Positions 19,071 to 28,067 of a stretch of 64,000 nucleotides of DNA are shown here, piece by piece. The notes beneath the pieces are model-generated. The model was not told where the DNA came from and did no database searches. It worked only from the letters and a program-made list of their open reading frames with translations. Position 1 is the first letter of the stretch, and the number at the start of each line of letters is the position of its first letter. Origin of the DNA: Shewanella sp. 10N.286.48.A6. Lineage in GTDB: Bacteria; Pseudomonadota; Gammaproteobacteria; Enterobacterales; Shewanellaceae. The DNA lies in assembly GCF_002873135.1 (NCBI RefSeq), contig NZ_MCVI01000017.1, positions 62,001-126,000 of the forward strand, read 5' to 3'. Made by a program: the position numbers and the translations under genes.

Positions 19071-20238
19071 GGGATCCCTCCACTATTTTTTTGGCTTGTT
19101 CCGTGTCTTTAGCCATAGGAAATGATAGTCGAATTAAGCTGCCTTTGTGGGGCTGCGATGTCACCTGTAATCTGCCGCCATGATTTCTCACCACGGTTTG
19201 CACTACCGCTAAGCCTAGGCCTGTCCCTTGGCTTTTAGTGGTAAAAAAAGGCTCCAATACTTGTTGCTGCATCTCTTTTGATAAACCCTTACCGTTATCA
19301 ATCACATCGATATTAATGCCGTGTTCATCTTCGCCAGTCACAATCTGAATTTCTGTGGCATTGGCCTCTAGGCTGTTCATCACCAGATTGTTAATCGCCG
19401 AGCTTAAGGCATTCGTGTTAGCCATAATGTGTTTATCGGTTTGATCAATAAAGTGTAATTTACACTGTTTGTTTTCAACAATGGGCTCACAATTTGCCAG
19501 CACAGGCTCAATAATATCTGCAGTAGATGTCGACTCTGCGGCGCCATCTTGTTTGTTTCTTGCCATCAGTAGCATGTCATTAACTTGACGCTCTAGCTCA
19601 TTAAGCCTATCGACTAACTTGCCTTGAAAACGCTTTTTAGCCGTATCATTTAATTTAGGGCTAGCAAGGTTTGATGCATATAACATCGCGGCCGATAACG
19701 GCGTTCTGACCTGATGCGCCAAGGTTGCCACCATTTTGCCCAGTGCTGATAAGCGCTGTAAATGAGAGAGGTTTTTCTGTAATAAGCGGGTTTCAGTTAA
19801 GTCAGTTAACACAATTAACTGCCCAGGCTCTGGCGACAGCGGAGTAATCGCCAGCTTTACTCGGCGGCCATCTTTTAGTGACACTTCATAACCGTCATCA
19901 TCTTGGGGTGAAAAAGCGCGGTTAATAATGTCAAACCACTTGGCCCCTTGCAGCGGCCGGCCTAATAAGTCAGTTGCGACTGGGTTGGCCAAGGTCACAA
20001 TACCGTCACCATTGATAATCACTACACCTGAAGGCATAGCTTGAAGAATATGCGCCATTTGATTAGACATATTAGCTGCCTTTTGCGGACGTGATGTTTC
20101 AGCTTGCAGATCGAGGTTCACTGATTGACGCAGTGTAATTGGCGCTGCTGGCGCCTCGCTGACAATTGCTGCAGGCTCGGCTAGTTTGTAGCTATCACAA
20201 TACTGCGGCTGTTCTACTAGTGATTGCGCTGAATACAT
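19063..20238 (-). CDS. flrB: FlrB, soluble histidine kinase for FlrC
   Basis: The 391-residue protein has no membrane helix. It has a PAS domain (LQAMPSGVVIINGDGIVTLA, near residues 75-160), a HisKA domain with LAHQVRTPLSAAML near residue 175 carrying the autophosphorylated His, and a HATPase_c domain with NLVMNSLEA, DNGKGLS and GTGLGLAVVQ. The ATG at 20238 has GGAG 6 nt upstream; a longer frame from a GTG at 20268 lacks this. It overlaps flrC and has its own sigma-54 promoter, so it is likely FlrA-dependent. FlrB/FleS kinases are cytosolic; the input signal is unknown. Confidence 0.96.
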   Translation of the reverse strand: MYSAQSLVEQPQYCDSYKLAEPAAIVSEAPAAPITLRQSVNLDLQAETSRPQKAANMSNQMAHILQAMPSGVVIINGDGIVTLANPVATDLLGRPLQGAKWFDIINRAFSPQDDDGYEVSLKDGRRVKLAITPLSPEPGQLIVLTDLTETRLLQKNLSHLQRLSALGKMVATLAHQVRTPLSAAMLYASNLASPKLNDTAKKRFQGKLVDRLNELERQVNDMLLMARNKQDGAAESTSTADIIEPVLANCEPIVENKQCKLHFIDQTDKHIMANTNALSSAINNLVMNSLEANATEIQIVTGEDEHGINIDVIDNGKGLSKEMQQQVLEPFFTTKSQGTGLGLAVVQTVVRNHGGRLQVTSQPHKGSLIRLSFPMAKDTEQAKKIVEGSHE

Positions 20239-20276
20239 GGTCACTCCGTCAAAATAATAACTTTTCACAAGCTAAT

Positions 20277-20291
20277 GCATGAGGTATGCCA
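20277..20291 (-). promoter_or_regulatory. sigma-54 promoter for flrBC
   Basis: The minus strand reads TGGCATACCTCATGC. The GG-N10-GC spacing is exact and the -24 half fits well; the -12 half is ATGC in place of TTGC. It is 39 bp before the flrB start and matches the expected FlrA control of flrBC. Confidence 0.68.
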
Positions 20292-20322
20292 GTTTCAGAA
20301 CATTTATATTTCTGAAAACAAA

Positions 20323-20346
20323 AAAGCATGCCATAAGGCATGCTTT
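20323..20346 (-). terminator. Terminator after flrA
   Basis: A perfect 10-bp stem (AAAGCATGCC/GGCATGCTTT) with loop ATAA is followed on the minus strand by a T run. It separates flrA from flrBC, so flrA is its own transcript. Confidence 0.88.
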
Positions 20347-20390
20347 CTTTTCTTTTTCAATTAATTAAAGAACTTATACTCGTGAGTAAT

Positions 20391-21821
20391 TTAATCCTTA
20401 CCCATGCCATACTTACGCATTTTTTCAACCAAGGTGGTTCTGCGTATGCCTAACATTTCAGCGGCTCTGGCAACCACGTTATCTTGTTGCTCTAACGCTT
20501 GGCGGATCATGTCAATTTCAAGCTCTGCCAATAAATCCTTAAGGTTTACCCCTTCAGGCGGTAATTCACTTGGAAAGCGGGTATCAGGTAGCTCTATGGG
20601 TTCCTCATCACTGAAGATAGATGCTAATGCATCACGCTCTTGCTGCTCTTCACTGACTTCAACACAATACTCTGGCACATCGATATAACGATATTTTCTT
20701 GGTAAGTCATTCACATCAACCAAGCCACCAGGGAATAAAATCGTTAAACGCTCGACTAAATTCGACAGCTCGCGGACATTACCAGACCAATTATGGGCCT
20801 TTAATGATTCGATTGCGCGCTGGGTAAAGCGGATTTTACCGCGGCCTTCGTTAAAAACACGGCTCACAAGCTCTTGCAATAATAATGGCACATCATCACT
20901 GCGCTCACTTAATGAAGGCATTTCTATTGGAAACACATTCAAACGATAATATAAATCTTCTCGAAATTCATTTTCGCTGATCATGGTTTCTAAGTCACGG
21001 TGAGTGGCCGCAACAATGCGTACATCGGTATTGATGGTTTTAGAACCACCGACACGTTCGAATACTTTTTCTTGCAATACCCGCAGTAACTTTACTTGCA
21101 TTTGCAGTGGCATGTCGCCGATTTCATCAAGAAACAGCGTGCCATTTTCAGCTAATTCAAAGCGGCCTTTACGGGTTGAAATAGCCCCAGTAAATGAGCC
21201 CTTTTCATGGCCAAATAGTTCACTTTCTAATAACTCAGGCGGAATAGCACCACAGTTGACCGGGATAAATGGTCCATCGCGGCGATCAGACATGTAATGA
21301 ATATTACGGGCTACCACTTCTTTACCGGTGCCAGACTGACCCAGTACCAGCACGGTTACGTCAGAGCTGGCCACTTGGCTAATAAGGTGTCTGACATTGG
21401 CAATACCTTCACTGCGGCCCACTAAACTTCTGAACAGTTTAGTTTGGTTAGCGCTGGTGGGTGTTTGCGGCTGTTTAGCTTGGCCATAGACTTGACAAAA
21501 ATGCAGTAATTCGGTCAATTGCGGGTAGCTTATTGGCTCAGCAATGGTGCCTAATACGTTGCCACCATTAAGGTTACTTTCACCTGATAATAGCACTGGC
21601 TGCCAAGGCATTGATGACTTCACGCTTTTAATAAACTCAGCCGTGACTGATTGGGTATCAAGCACTAACGCCCGATAACGACAGTCTGCGGTTAATGAGG
21701 CAAGATCGTCTTTAGTAATTAGATGATACTTTTCATCTAAAAAATCAAAAATACAACAAAGACGAGAGACACGCTCAGAAGGGTCAGCAACAATTAATAT
21801 TCGTTGTTCTATTTGCATCAT
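20391..21821 (-). CDS. flrA: FlrA (FleQ), master sigma-54 activator of the flagellar cascade
   Basis: FlrA starts the cascade with sigma-54 and is a c-di-GMP-responsive AAA+ activator in Vibrio and Pseudomonas (FleQ). The 476 residues have a degenerate receiver-like N domain, Walker A LGQSGTGKEV near 165, a Walker B FLDEIGD, and a C-terminal Fis helix-turn-helix (RAAEMLGIRRTTLVEKMRKY). The sigma-54 contact loop reads GSFTGA near 206, not GAFTGA. A TTG at 21833 is in frame, but the ATG pair at 21821/21818 is a better start. The promoter is far upstream (22056-22084) and a terminator follows. Confidence 0.96.
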   Translation of the reverse strand: MMQIEQRILIVADPSERVSRLCCIFDFLDEKYHLITKDDLASLTADCRYRALVLDTQSVTAEFIKSVKSSMPWQPVLLSGESNLNGGNVLGTIAEPISYPQLTELLHFCQVYGQAKQPQTPTSANQTKLFRSLVGRSEGIANVRHLISQVASSDVTVLVLGQSGTGKEVVARNIHYMSDRRDGPFIPVNCGAIPPELLESELFGHEKGSFTGAISTRKGRFELAENGTLFLDEIGDMPLQMQVKLLRVLQEKVFERVGGSKTINTDVRIVAATHRDLETMISENEFREDLYYRLNVFPIEMPSLSERSDDVPLLLQELVSRVFNEGRGKIRFTQRAIESLKAHNWSGNVRELSNLVERLTILFPGGLVDVNDLPRKYRYIDVPEYCVEVSEEQQERDALASIFSDEEPIELPDTRFPSELPPEGVNLKDLLAELEIDMIRQALEQQDNVVARAAEMLGIRRTTLVEKMRKYGMGKD

Positions 21822-21988
21822 TAAGAAGGCCAAAGCTCGAGTTATTATTATTTCACAGCCATTATCACGCTATACGAGATAAAACGGAAGTGCGACTTGA
21901 TTGTGATTATTATATGCAATATGGATAAATATTTGATAACAAACTCACCACAAATACATTAATACAACATCCTACCTATACGCTTTGG

Positions 21989-22003
21989 TTACACATAGTG
22001 TAA
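21989..22003. promoter_or_regulatory. Inverted repeat in the flrA leader
   Basis: The sequence TTACACATAGTGTAA is a perfect 6-bp inverted repeat around ATA. It lies about 45-60 bp downstream of the probable flrA transcript start and 168 bp before the gene. It may be an operator; the binder is unknown. Confidence 0.35.
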
Positions 22004-22055
22004 ACACGGACATCTGCGCAATATAGTCTAAACGTTTTTATAAAATGAATATTGT

Positions 22056-22084
22056 ATTATCAGCCAGTGAGAATCAAGTGACAA
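22056..22084 (-). promoter_or_regulatory. sigma-70-like promoter for flrA
   Basis: On the minus strand TTGTCA (22084-22079) and GATAAT (22061-22056) are 17 bp apart, each one base from consensus. It would give a leader of about 230 nt. Constitutive sigma-70 transcription is expected for the top of the cascade. Confidence 0.55.
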
Positions 22085-22184
22085 ACCACAAAATTACAGC
22101 ATCTCATTGATTTATGAAACCAACAGACTACTTTACACACAAATGCCAACAAACTGTGACCGGCTTTACGGCATTGAAAACCGA

Positions 22185-22209
22185 CAAAAGGCGCTTGCTG
22201 CGCCTTTTG
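22185..22209 (-). terminator. Terminator after fliS
   Basis: A perfect 10-bp stem (CAAAAGGCGC/GCGCCTTTTG) with a 5-nt loop lies 12 bp after the fliS stop. The T run is inside the stem end. It closes the flaG-fliD-flaI-fliS unit. Confidence 0.75.
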
Positions 22210-22220
22210 TTAATCAACAC

Positions 22221-22625
22221 TTAACTAGCTTCAGAGGTTACTTGGTGCATTTCTTCTGGGATAGCATCCCAACCTTCTTTAATGGTTCGTAACAACCCCG
22301 CTACTTCATCAATGGCTTCAGCATCATTATTGATGTTGGCATCTGATAATCTGCGCAACATAAAGTCATATAACTGAGTTAAATTTCCGGCGACATCACC
22401 ATCGGCTTCCATATTTAAACTGCCATTAAGCCCAGACACAATGCCAATAGCCTTACCCAATAACTCACCACGGCTGGCGATATCACCTTGATCAATGGCA
22501 TATTTTGCTTGAGCAAGTCTTTCAAGTGCACCTGCTAATAACATTTGTATAATTCGGTGTGGCGACGCCACTGCCATGCCACTTTCGATTGATACCTTGC
22601 GATATGTCTGCAGTGAACCTCTCAT
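22221..22625 (-). CDS. fliS: FliS, flagellin export chaperone
   Basis: FliS binds the C-terminal helix of flagellin and keeps it unfolded for export. The 134-residue helical protein has the family core SPHRIIQMLLAGALERLAQA near residues 21-40 and LNMEADGDVAGNLTQLYDFM. It is called flaJ in Vibrio naming. It is 6 nt after the FliT-like gene and ends the flaG operon. Confidence 0.97.
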   Translation of the reverse strand: MRGSLQTYRKVSIESGMAVASPHRIIQMLLAGALERLAQAKYAIDQGDIASRGELLGKAIGIVSGLNGSLNMEADGDVAGNLTQLYDFMLRRLSDANINNDAEAIDEVAGLLRTIKEGWDAIPEEMHQVTSEAS

Positions 22626-22631
22626 AATTAC

Positions 22632-22964
22632 CTACCTATTTGCATCTATAGATTTATATACGTTTATTTGGCGCTTAGCCGCATTGCCAGCCTGAAGTAA
22701 TAGCTTGCGATGCTCTAACACTCTCGTAGCCTTTATAAATAAAGATTGAGTGTAATCAAACTGACTTTCAAGTACTGCTCTATCAGTAACGCTATCATCG
22801 TTAACTAACGCTTGAATGACAATTTCACGCCGCTGAATAAGTACCTGCAATTGTGATACCAACTCATCAACTTGTTCATCTTCCGGTTTAGCCTGTTCTA
22901 TTTGCGTAATAGCGGAAAACGCTGCTGAATTGAGTTGTTCAAGTTCACTAAGGATGGGATTCAC
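22632..22964 (-). CDS. FliT-like protein (FlaI of Vibrio naming), probable cap-protein chaperone
   Basis: This 110-residue, mostly helical protein between fliD and fliS sits where Vibrio and Shewanella carry flaI, usually described as FliT-like; FliT binds FliD. Sequence conservation in this family is weak, so the call leans on position and size. A GTG at 22964 has GGAG at 6 nt upstream (MNPILSELEQL); a TTG at 22976 would be the longer start but has no ribosome site. Residues such as LQVLIQRREIVIQALVNDD form a coiled coil. Confidence 0.72.
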   Translation of the reverse strand: MNPILSELEQLNSAAFSAITQIEQAKPEDEQVDELVSQLQVLIQRREIVIQALVNDDSVTDRAVLESQFDYTQSLFIKATRVLEHRKLLLQAGNAAKRQINVYKSIDANR

Positions 22965-23054
22965 TGAGTACTCCAACGTAGGGGAAATAATGTTAAGCAG
23001 TATTTAGGGCTCAAAAGCGAGTTACATCGCCAAAGTAGCCCTATTGAATTTGTA

Positions 23055-24422
23055 TTAAGTCTTCTTCACCACACCAGGCATTGAATCTAAGGCATTAAAC
23101 AAAGAGCTCGACTGGGAGTTAAGGCTTGCCACCACTAAATCCATGGCATTAAATTGTTTATATAAGCGATCACTTAATGACTCCATCCTTAGATTTAACG
23201 CTTCACGACTATCTTCAAGGCGAGACAACTGATTATTAACTGTTTCATCGCGGCCATCAATAATGCCACCTGTTTCTAAATAGCTTTCAACAAAGGTATC
23301 TAAGCGTGACGCTAGGCCAGTATCCTCAGTAATAAACATCTCTTTAATGCCGCCTTTATCGGCTTCAATGGCCTCTGATAATTTATCATCATCAATTTCT
23401 AGCAAGCCTTCACGAGTGGTGGTAATGCCAATATTCATTAGCATTTGTGAACCGCTACCTGAGCTGGTTTCAAAACTACTGGAAATAATATTTCTTAACT
23501 GACTTTGTAATGTACGAGTTAACGGATCACCCTGTAAAATACCGGACTCTTCAGTAGCAGGATCATAACGAGACAAATCCTGCATCGTGGTCATTAAGGC
23601 ATTATAACTTTCCACAAAATCATTAATGGCAGTGGTAGCTTTTTCGGTATTTTCATCCACCGTAATGGTGGTGGTTTTGCCAATATCAGCATCGGTTAAC
23701 TCAAGGCTGACACCCGTTATCACATCACTGACATCATTTGAAGTAGAAGTAATCGTAACGCCATCAACGGTTAATACAGCATCTTGGGCTGGGGTAAGCT
23801 CAGTCATGGTAAAGGCATCAGCTAGGCCGGTGCCGCCATCGGTGTCAGTTGCGGTAACGGTAATTAAATTGTCAGTGCCAGTATTTTTAGCACCTAAAAT
23901 AAGCTGCGGGCCATTATCGCCGTTAATAATGGTGGCGGTGACCCCGTCATTATCTTCAGCGGCGTTAATCTTTTCCATGATGTCAGTTAAGCTGTCTTCA
24001 GCGCCGACCTCAATATCAAAGCTGTCACTGCCGACACCAATGCTTAACGAACCTTCACCTATGGGGCTATCAGCATCTACAACAGCAGCAGAGCCAACTT
24101 TTTGACTCTGGGCTAATTGCTCGACAATGACTTGATATTTACCCGGTACTGCACTTTCATCTACCGTGGCGTTAAAATAATCGCTATTGGATTGCGACAC
24201 TTTATGACTGTCAAAGGTTGCAGATTCTGTCAGCACTTTAAGTGATGTTTGGAACTCTGACAGTGAGCTTTTTAGTAACCCAATACCGGATATTTGCGCA
24301 TTTAGTTTGCCTTCAGTTGCATTGAAGGTGGCAATTTTACCGGCACTTTCAGCATCAACAAGCGCAGTAACAATACCTGCGATATCCATACCAGAACCAA
24401 TACCAACTGATGTTAACCCCAT
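23055..24422 (-). CDS. fliD: FliD, filament cap protein (HAP2)
   Basis: FliD caps the growing filament and folds incoming flagellin. The 455 residues have the conserved N region (GIGSGMDIAGIVTALVDAES near 7-26), a variable central part rich in D, T and G, and the C-terminal FliD_C region (AINDFVESYNALMTTMQDLS, LRNIISSSF, LLEIDDDKLSEAIEADKGGI, LYKQFNAMDLVVASLNSQSS). ATG at 24422 follows GAGG. It is in the flaG operon and near the flagellins. Confidence 0.97.
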   Translation of the reverse strand: MGLTSVGIGSGMDIAGIVTALVDAESAGKIATFNATEGKLNAQISGIGLLKSSLSEFQTSLKVLTESATFDSHKVSQSNSDYFNATVDESAVPGKYQVIVEQLAQSQKVGSAAVVDADSPIGEGSLSIGVGSDSFDIEVGAEDSLTDIMEKINAAEDNDGVTATIINGDNGPQLILGAKNTGTDNLITVTATDTDGGTGLADAFTMTELTPAQDAVLTVDGVTITSTSNDVSDVITGVSLELTDADIGKTTTITVDENTEKATTAINDFVESYNALMTTMQDLSRYDPATEESGILQGDPLTRTLQSQLRNIISSSFETSSGSGSQMLMNIGITTTREGLLEIDDDKLSEAIEADKGGIKEMFITEDTGLASRLDTFVESYLETGGIIDGRDETVNNQLSRLEDSREALNLRMESLSDRLYKQFNAMDLVVASLNSQSSSLFNALDSMPGVVKKT

Positions 24423-24500
24423 TGCGACCTCTTTAATGCAATATCTGCTATCTAATTTGGAATAATCATAACTTTTATGATTATTGTTTTAAAACAATGA

Positions 24501-24896
24501 CTACACTGCAGTTTCCATAAAAATACTGGCAATGTCTGTGAGCTTGCTCGCCATTTTTAATGCTTCTTCATTGGGAATTTGACGAATTAAATCACCAGTT
24601 TTAACGTCAATAACTTTAACCACCGCCACCCCTGACTCTTCATCAATATTAAAGGCTAAGCTTTTTTGCATCAGCGATAATTGCTGATTAATATCATCAA
24701 CCGCTTGCTGCAACTGTTCAGCATCGGCTTTGGCCGTTTCATTGACTTTATCTGTGGTGCGCGCCACATCGCCGGCTTTTTGAATGCCCTCTTCAGCCAG
24801 TGCGGTTGATGCTTGGGCGGCATTTTTTTCCGCAAGGGTTGCTAAACTATCTTTACGCACTGCAGCATTGGCCACATTGGTGATATTGACATCCAT
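24501..24896 (-). CDS. flaG: FlaG, filament-length-related protein
   Basis: FlaG-family proteins affect filament length in several polar flagellates. The 131 residues begin MDVNITNVANAAVRKD and end with the FlaG domain (QLSLMQKSLAFNIDEESGVA, VKVIDVKTGDLIRQIPNEEA). The ATG at 24896 has GAGG at 7 nt; a longer frame from 24929 runs into the sigma-54 promoter and is rejected. It heads flaG-fliD-flaI-fliS. Confidence 0.92.
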   Translation of the reverse strand: MDVNITNVANAAVRKDSLATLAEKNAAQASTALAEEGIQKAGDVARTTDKVNETAKADAEQLQQAVDDINQQLSLMQKSLAFNIDEESGVAVVKVIDVKTGDLIRQIPNEEALKMASKLTDIASIFMETAV

Positions 24897-24925
24897 GATG
24901 CACCTCAACAAACTCAATAACTTAA

Positions 24926-24940
24926 GCAATTAATGTGCCA
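24926..24940 (-). promoter_or_regulatory. sigma-54 promoter for flaG-fliD-flaI-fliS
   Basis: The minus strand reads TGGCACATTAATTGC, a perfect TGGCAC-N5-TTGC element 30 bp before flaG. Confidence 0.87.
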
Positions 24941-25073
24941 ACCAAGAGGGTGGCGATAAAAGGCAACAAGTAGAAAAACCACAATCGATTTAACTTAGTT
25001 ACCAATGCGATAATTGCCATACATAAACAGTCACCCAAACAAGTGACCAATCATTCACTTTGCTAAAAAGCAC

Positions 25074-25103
25074 AAAGGGAGAATCGTTGCCGAGTCTCCC
25101 TTT
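25074..25103 (-). terminator. Terminator after the second flagellin gene
   Basis: A 9-bp stem AAAGGGAGA/TCTCCCTTT with a 12-nt loop lies 65 bp after the flagellin stop; a short T run follows on the minus strand. Confidence 0.72.
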
Positions 25104-25167
25104 AATTCTAATCTTAGCGTAATGCTAGTGCGTTATTAGCGCGATGTTAATTAACGCTTCGATGTCA

Positions 25168-26352
25168 TTATAAAAGAGACAATGCCGTTTGCGGTAACTG
25201 GTTAGCTTGTGACAACATTGCTGAAGACGTTTGTGACAGAATCTGCTGCTTAGTTAACTGCGCCGTTTCGGAGGCAAAATCCACATCTTGAATACGACTG
25301 CGGGCATCAGTTACGTTAGTTTGAATATTGCTTAAGTTATTAATGGTGAAGTTCATGCGGTTTTGCACTGCACCTAAGTCAGCACGCTGACCATCGATGT
25401 TTGCTAGTGCCTCATCAATAACAGCGATAGCATCTTGCGAGCCTGCGTAATCAGAAATGTTAATATCATTAACACTCACATAATCAGGACCCGCTTGAGT
25501 CAAAGCGGTAACAATTGAACCACTACCTTCATCAAACTTTAAAGTTGCGCCACCGTCTGTAGCACCTCCAAAGACAACACCATCCCCAGCATCGTTAACA
25601 ACGGCATAAACGCCTACAGGCTGGTCTGCCCCACTCAATGCCTGATTAAGTGCATCTGCCATACCGGCAAAATCATCATCACCAGTCAACTTAGAGTAAT
25701 CTACCTTTAACGCTACTTCGTTAGCCACGTCACCATCAGCACTGTAAGTGAATTCGGCATCCGTAATTGGTGCTGTTCCACCACCATAAGCTGCTGCCAC
25801 ATCAGTACCATCCATAGCACCTGTGACCTTATCTACGCTCTTTTTTAATGCATCTGCAGAGATATCACCCAAAGTCACAGAAATGGTTTCATTGGCATTA
25901 GAACCCACTTGGAATGATTGCGTGCCGTAATTACCATTCAATAATTTCTGGCCACCAAAAGAAGTGGTATCAGCAATACGGGTTAATTCAGTTTGCAGTG
26001 AGCTTACTTCTTTTTGCATTGCTTCGCGGTCAGCAGCAGAGTTTGAACCGTTAGCCGATTGCAATGATAAATCACGCATACGCTGTAAAATATTGGTTGA
26101 CTCGCTCATAGCGCCTTCAGCGGTTTGCGCAATTGAAATACCGTCATTGGCGTTACGCATGGCGACACCAATACCGTTCACCTGACTGGTCATACGGTTT
26201 GAAATTTGTAAGCCGGCAGCATCATCTTTGGCGCTGTTAATGCGCAAACCTGATGATAAACGCTCCATTGACGTTTGCAGACCGCCATTGGCACCATTTA
26301 ATGAGTTCTGAGCCTTCATTGAAGTGACGTTAGTATTAACTGAAATAGCCAT
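25168..26352 (-). CDS. Flagellin (FlaB position), sigma-28-controlled
   Basis: This is a 394-residue flagellin. The N-terminal D0/D1 helices ([40 protein letters not shown]) and C-terminal D1/D0 helices ([36 protein letters not shown]) are nearly the same as in the neighbouring flagellin. The central part, about residues 165-310, differs strongly and is rich in D, G and A. In S. oneidensis and S. putrefaciens the two flagellins are about 270 residues and serve different filament parts; both proteins here are longer by about 120. A good sigma-28 promoter 69 bp upstream marks a late gene. By order in known Shewanella it corresponds to flaB, but orthology was not tested. Confidence 0.97.
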   Translation of the reverse strand: MAISVNTNVTSMKAQNSLNGANGGLQTSMERLSSGLRINSAKDDAAGLQISNRMTSQVNGIGVAMRNANDGISIAQTAEGAMSESTNILQRMRDLSLQSANGSNSAADREAMQKEVSSLQTELTRIADTTSFGGQKLLNGNYGTQSFQVGSNANETISVTLGDISADALKKSVDKVTGAMDGTDVAAAYGGGTAPITDAEFTYSADGDVANEVALKVDYSKLTGDDDFAGMADALNQALSGADQPVGVYAVVNDAGDGVVFGGATDGGATLKFDEGSGSIVTALTQAGPDYVSVNDINISDYAGSQDAIAVIDEALANIDGQRADLGAVQNRMNFTINNLSNIQTNVTDARSRIQDVDFASETAQLTKQQILSQTSSAMLSQANQLPQTALSLL

Positions 26353-26420
26353 GTATTGCCTCTCTTATATTTAATAGTGCCTGCCACTCAGGTCAGACGA
26401 TACTTATCTTCGACAAATAC

Positions 26421-26449
26421 TGTAACGGCGGCAACTAAAAAAGCTTTAG
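26421..26449 (-). promoter_or_regulatory. sigma-28 promoter for the second flagellin
   Basis: The minus strand has CTAAAG, 14 bp, then GCCGTTACA, a close match to the TAAAG-N14-GCCGATAA sigma-28 element. It is 69 bp before the start codon. Confidence 0.82.
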
Positions 26450-26559
26450 CAAAAAATTAAAACTTTTTATTACATTCAATTAAAAAAGGCGATTTAACGC
26501 GCAATAAACTCGCTTAAACGACTATTTTAGCAACAGCATTTAAAAAGCTTAAATGCAAA

Positions 26560-26583
26560 AAAGCAGCCTATAAAGGCTGCTTT
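26560..26583 (-). terminator. Terminator after the first flagellin gene
   Basis: A perfect 10-bp stem (AAAGCAGCCT/AGGCTGCTTT) with loop ATAA is followed by a T run on the minus strand, 79 bp after the flagellin stop. The two flagellin genes are therefore separate transcripts. Confidence 0.88.
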
Positions 26584-26661
26584 GATTTTAAGCTCAGCAA
26601 ATTAATTAAAGCGATTACACTGCGCTTATAGTTATCCCTTAACTCGCTAGCTAAATAGTTA

Positions 26662-27840
26662 TTAACCTAGCAATGACAAGGCAGTTTGTGGCAACTGGTT
26701 TGCTTGTGACAGCATCGCTGATGAGGTTTGTGACAGAATCTGTTGCTTAGTTAACTGCGCCGTTTCTGAGGCAAAATCCACATCTTGAATACGGCTTCGA
26801 GCATCAGTCACGTTAGTTTGAATATTACTTAAGTTATTAATGGTAAAGCTCATGCGGTTTTGCACCGCACCTAAATCAGCTCGCTGCTCATCAATACCTG
26901 ACAATGCTGCATCAATAATGGTAATTGAATTTTGCGCGCCCACTGCACTACCAATATCAATATCGCTCACCTTTGAAGTATCATTGGCCGTTCCAACTCC
27001 GTCTAACTTAAAAGTTGTAGAACCTACTGTTCCTGTTTGAGTTAGTGTAGCTTTGTCATTTGCAATACCTTCAAAGCTGAAACCATCACCATTTGCATTT
27101 AATGCTGCAAAAACACCTGTTGGCTCAGATGCACCATTTAACGTATTGTTAATTTGCTCAACAACTTCGCCAGCAGTTGTTGCACCTGAAACATCAACCG
27201 TTAATGTTTCATTTGGTGCTGCGGGTGTTGCATTTGGATCTGGATTATAAGTAAACACCATATCATTATTACTAAGCAAATTTGTTACATCACCCGATGC
27301 AAAAACGCCAGCAACCGTTTGACCTTCTTTACCGATTGCATCAGCTGAAACATCACCAATGGTCACTGAAATAGTTTCATTGGCATTTGAACCCACTTGG
27401 AATGATTGTGTGCCGTAATTACCATTCAATAATTTCTGACCACCAAACGAGGTGGTATCGGCAATACGAGTTAACTCTGTTTGCAATGCACCTAATTCTT
27501 TTTGCATTGCATCACGATCAGCTGATGAATTTGAGCCATTGGCTGATTGCAGTGACAAATCACGCATACGTTGCAAGATGTTGGTGGATTCTTGCATCGC
27601 GCCTTCAGCGGTTTGCGCAATTGAGATACCGTCATTGGCATTACGCATCGCCACACCAATACCGTTAATCTGACTGGTCATACGGTTTGAAATTTGTAAA
27701 CCGGCAGCGTCATCTTTAGCGCTGTTAATGCGCAGGCCAGATGATAAACGCTCCATTGAGGTTTGCAGGTTGCCATTAGCGCCATTTAAGCTGTTTTGCG
27801 CCTTCATTGCTGTGACATTGGTATTAACTGAAATAGCCAT
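26662..27840 (-). CDS. Flagellin (FlaA position)
   Basis: This 392-residue flagellin begins [20 protein letters not shown] and ends [13 protein letters not shown]. Residues 1-165 and the last 80 are almost the same as in the flagellin downstream, while the middle (about 170-310) is unrelated in sequence. The upstream start follows AAGGAAAG and is clear. I could not find a sigma-54 or a sigma-28 element in the 277 bp upstream, so its timing may differ from its partner. By position next to flgL it corresponds to flaA of Shewanella, which in S. putrefaciens forms the filament part nearest the hook; that role here is inference. Confidence 0.97.
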   Translation of the reverse strand: MAISVNTNVTAMKAQNSLNGANGNLQTSMERLSSGLRINSAKDDAAGLQISNRMTSQINGIGVAMRNANDGISIAQTAEGAMQESTNILQRMRDLSLQSANGSNSSADRDAMQKELGALQTELTRIADTTSFGGQKLLNGNYGTQSFQVGSNANETISVTIGDVSADAIGKEGQTVAGVFASGDVTNLLSNNDMVFTYNPDPNATPAAPNETLTVDVSGATTAGEVVEQINNTLNGASEPTGVFAALNANGDGFSFEGIANDKATLTQTGTVGSTTFKLDGVGTANDTSKVSDIDIGSAVGAQNSITIIDAALSGIDEQRADLGAVQNRMSFTINNLSNIQTNVTDARSRIQDVDFASETAQLTKQQILSQTSSAMLSQANQLPQTALSLLG

Positions 27841-27911
27841 GTTACTTTCCTTTTTAGTAGCATTGCCAAGGCTAAGCGCTTGGCTAAACTTGTTAATAAA
27901 GTTATTGACCC

Positions 27912-27939
27912 AGCCGCTCTATCCATCTTATTTGCGGCT
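27912..27939. promoter_or_regulatory. Inverted repeat upstream of the first flagellin
   Basis: AGCCGC at 27912-27917 and GCGGCT at 27934-27939 are 22 bp apart (two helical turns). They lie 72-99 bp before the start codon, where an activator or promoter is expected. A second short inverted repeat, GCCAAG/CTTGGC, is at 27865-27884 in the leader. Confidence 0.35.
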
Positions 27940-28042
27940 GAAAACGGTTGACTCAATAACCTTTAAACAAAATTAAATGAATAAATTAAAATTAAAAGTT
28001 GTTGTTAGTTTTTGGGTACTTGATATTCATATAAGGCTTTAT

Positions 28043-28067
28043 TGATATAAGGCAATTGCTTATATCA
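28043..28067. terminator. Inverted repeat after flgL, possible terminator
   Basis: The arms TGATATAAG and CTTATATCA form a 9-bp stem around GCAATTG, 51 bp after the flgL stop. There is no proper T run, so termination is uncertain; it may instead be part of the flagellin control region. Confidence 0.4.

Larger units (their letters stand above)
21822..22220. other. 399-bp gap between fliS and flrA: flrA leader and promoter
   Basis: It holds the fliS terminator, a sigma-70-like promoter (22056-22084) and an inverted repeat at 21989-22003 in the long flrA leader. No small open frame or RNA gene is convincing. Confidence 0.6.
26353..26661. other. 309-bp gap between the flagellin genes
   Basis: It holds the sigma-28 promoter of the downstream flagellin and the terminator of the upstream one. 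A run of A-rich sequence at 26450-26475 lies just upstream of the -35 element and could act as an UP-like region. Nothing else is supported. Confidence 0.6.

Noticed and set aside
23626..24105. Long plus-strand open frame opposite fliD
   Set aside because: It is a shadow of the fliD coding frame; it has no ribosome site or family resemblance.
27902..27930. Possible sigma-28 element before the first flagellin (GTCAATAA with TAAG)
   Set aside because: The -10 half has two mismatches and the spacer is 17 bp, too long; it is no better than chance in AT-rich DNA.
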